Origin: an uncultured Enterobacter sp.
GTDB lineage: Bacteria > Pseudomonadota > Gammaproteobacteria > Enterobacterales > Enterobacteriaceae
NCBI GenBank assembly: GCA_946477805.1
Contig: CAMKZP010000306.1
Coordinates: 1-5,012 of the forward strand
Direction of reading: 5' to 3'
DNA length: 5,012 nt
This document shows positions 4,740 to 5,012 of this stretch, piece after piece. The position numbers and the translations under genes are program-made. Each line of letters starts with the position of its first letter. The stretch's first letter is position 1. Under the pieces are notes generated by a model. It had not been told where the DNA came from and searched no databases. It saw only the letters and a program-made list of their open reading frames with translations.

Positions 4740-4752
4740 GGATATATTCTTA
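4738..4752 (-). promoter_or_regulatory. Degenerate Rcs-box-like site beside dsrA promoter
   Basis: The minus strand reads TAAGAATATATCCTT. The first nine bases equal the RcsAB consensus TAAGAATAT and the end TCCT is also intact, but one extra A separates the half-sites, making it 15 rather than 14 bases long. It abuts the dsrA -35. It could be a weak Rcs site, another regulator's palindrome, or chance in AT-rich DNA. Confidence 0.3.
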
Positions 4753-4754
4753 TG

Positions 4755-4865
4755 ATTTATATCTTGTTTTGCATCTAATAGTTTGAGTTATGAGTCATAG
4801 TCCGCGCGGCGTGTGGCTTTGGCGGGATCGGTTCCAGAATGTGCCGTCTGCGTCGACGTATTTTT
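4755..4865. other. Gene-free stretch between dsrA promoter and mpgP
   Basis: I see no gene here. The first half (to about 4798) is AT-rich; the second half (4800-4860) changes sharply to GC-rich sequence with short, imperfect repeats of GCGGC/GGCGG type and a CGTCGACG palindrome (4851-4858) followed by TATTTTTT. The four-base stem is too weak to call a terminator. Confidence 0.5.
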
Positions 4866-4879
4866 TAGGATTATTCTTA
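4866..4879 (-). promoter_or_regulatory. Strong RcsAB-box match upstream of mpgP
   Basis: The minus strand reads TAAGAATAATCCTA, a 13 of 14 match to the RcsAB consensus TAAGAATATTCCTA (only position 9 differs); the + strand reads TAGGATTATTCTTA, 11 of 14. It is the best match in the window. It ends 29 bases before the mpgP ATG and lies about 160 bases upstream of the dsrA promoter. The mpgP promoter is not clear: TATATC (4890-4895) is -10-like but would start transcription inside the ribosome binding site. Confidence 0.55.
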
Positions 4880-4908
4880 GTTAACGCGCTATATCATCAG
4901 GAGCCCTT

Positions 4909-5012
4909 ATGCTTTCGCTGCAAAAGCCACTACTGATTTTCACAGACCTGGACGGTACGCTGCTGGATATCCACACCTATGACTGGCAGCCCGCGGCATC
5001 CTGGCTTGAGAG
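4909..5012 (+). CDS. mpgP: Mannosyl-3-phosphoglycerate phosphatase (YedP family), 5' part
   Basis: Only the first 34 codons are present; the gene runs off the window. The protein begins MLSLQKPLLIFTDLDGTLLD and continues HTYDWQPAASWLE, closely matching the N-terminus of E. coli YedP, annotated as mannosyl-3-phosphoglycerate phosphatase, which would hydrolyse mannosyl-3-phosphoglycerate to mannosylglycerate. It carries HAD motif I, DxDGT: Asp13 would be the nucleophile and Asp15 the general acid/base. CAGGAG (4898-4903) is a good ribosome binding site five bases before the ATG. Enteric bacteria generally lack an obvious synthase for this substrate, so the true substrate is uncertain. Its position after dsrA matches E. 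coli. Confidence 0.9.
   Translation, partial: MLSLQKPLLIFTDLDGTLLDIHTYDWQPAASWLE

Noticed and set aside
4845..4866. Terminator formed by CGTC/GACG followed by TATTTTTT upstream of mpgP
   Set aside because: The stem has only four base pairs and there is no + strand gene just before it apart from yodD, more than 200 bases away.
1..5012. CRISPR array, insertion sequence, prophage or toxin-antitoxin system
   Set aside because: No repeats of the right type, transposase, terminal repeats or such gene pairs are present; the gene order is the standard enterobacterial one.

Overview
The window is the end of the class 2 flagellar operon (fliM-fliN-fliO-fliP-fliQ-fliR), followed by the Rcs/DsrA stress-regulation block (rcsA, dsrB, yodD, the small RNA DsrA) and the first codons of mpgP (yedP). 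This is the gene order I know from Escherichia coli and Salmonella. Protein identity to E. coli is very high for FliN, FliP, RcsA and DsrB, and lower for FliO and FliR. The flagellar genes are GC-rich. This fits a member of the Enterobacteriaceae close to Enterobacter, Lelliottia or Leclercia; the genus cannot be fixed from this window.

Layout. Positions 1-3045 (+) hold tightly packed flagellar genes with ATGA/TGATG overlaps or very short gaps: fliM (3' part only), fliN, fliO (frameshifted), fliP, fliQ and fliR. FliM and FliN form the switch/C-ring; FliO, FliP, FliQ and FliR belong to the flagellar type III export gate or its assembly. Positions 3046-3341 are an AT-rich control region with two good RcsAB-box matches and a leader with inverted repeats. 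RcsA (3342-3965, +) ends at a strong intrinsic terminator and converges on dsrB (4069-4257, -). dsrB and yodD (4385-4612, +) diverge from a short region in which both sides carry sigma-S-type -10 elements. DsrA (about 4616-4706, -) converges on yodD. mpgP starts at 4909 (+) and runs off the window.

How it fits together. From known biology, RcsA partners RcsB to activate capsule genes and repress the flagellar master operon. DsrA raises sigma-S (rpoS) translation and lowers H-NS, which relieves rcsA silencing. The neighbours dsrB and yodD look sigma-S-driven. The block therefore joins motility genes to a switch toward the sessile, stressed state.

Main points for a second look: (1) fliO is broken by a deletion-type frameshift near 1061-1065 while everything around it is intact; (2) a 13/14 match to the RcsAB box sits about 30 bp upstream of mpgP, with a degenerate, one-base-longer version beside the dsrA promoter, in addition to two boxes upstream of rcsA; (3) the rcsA leader carries nested inverted repeats. 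I did not find a wholly new system: the genes are known, and the novelty, if any, is in the fliO lesion and the regulatory sites.
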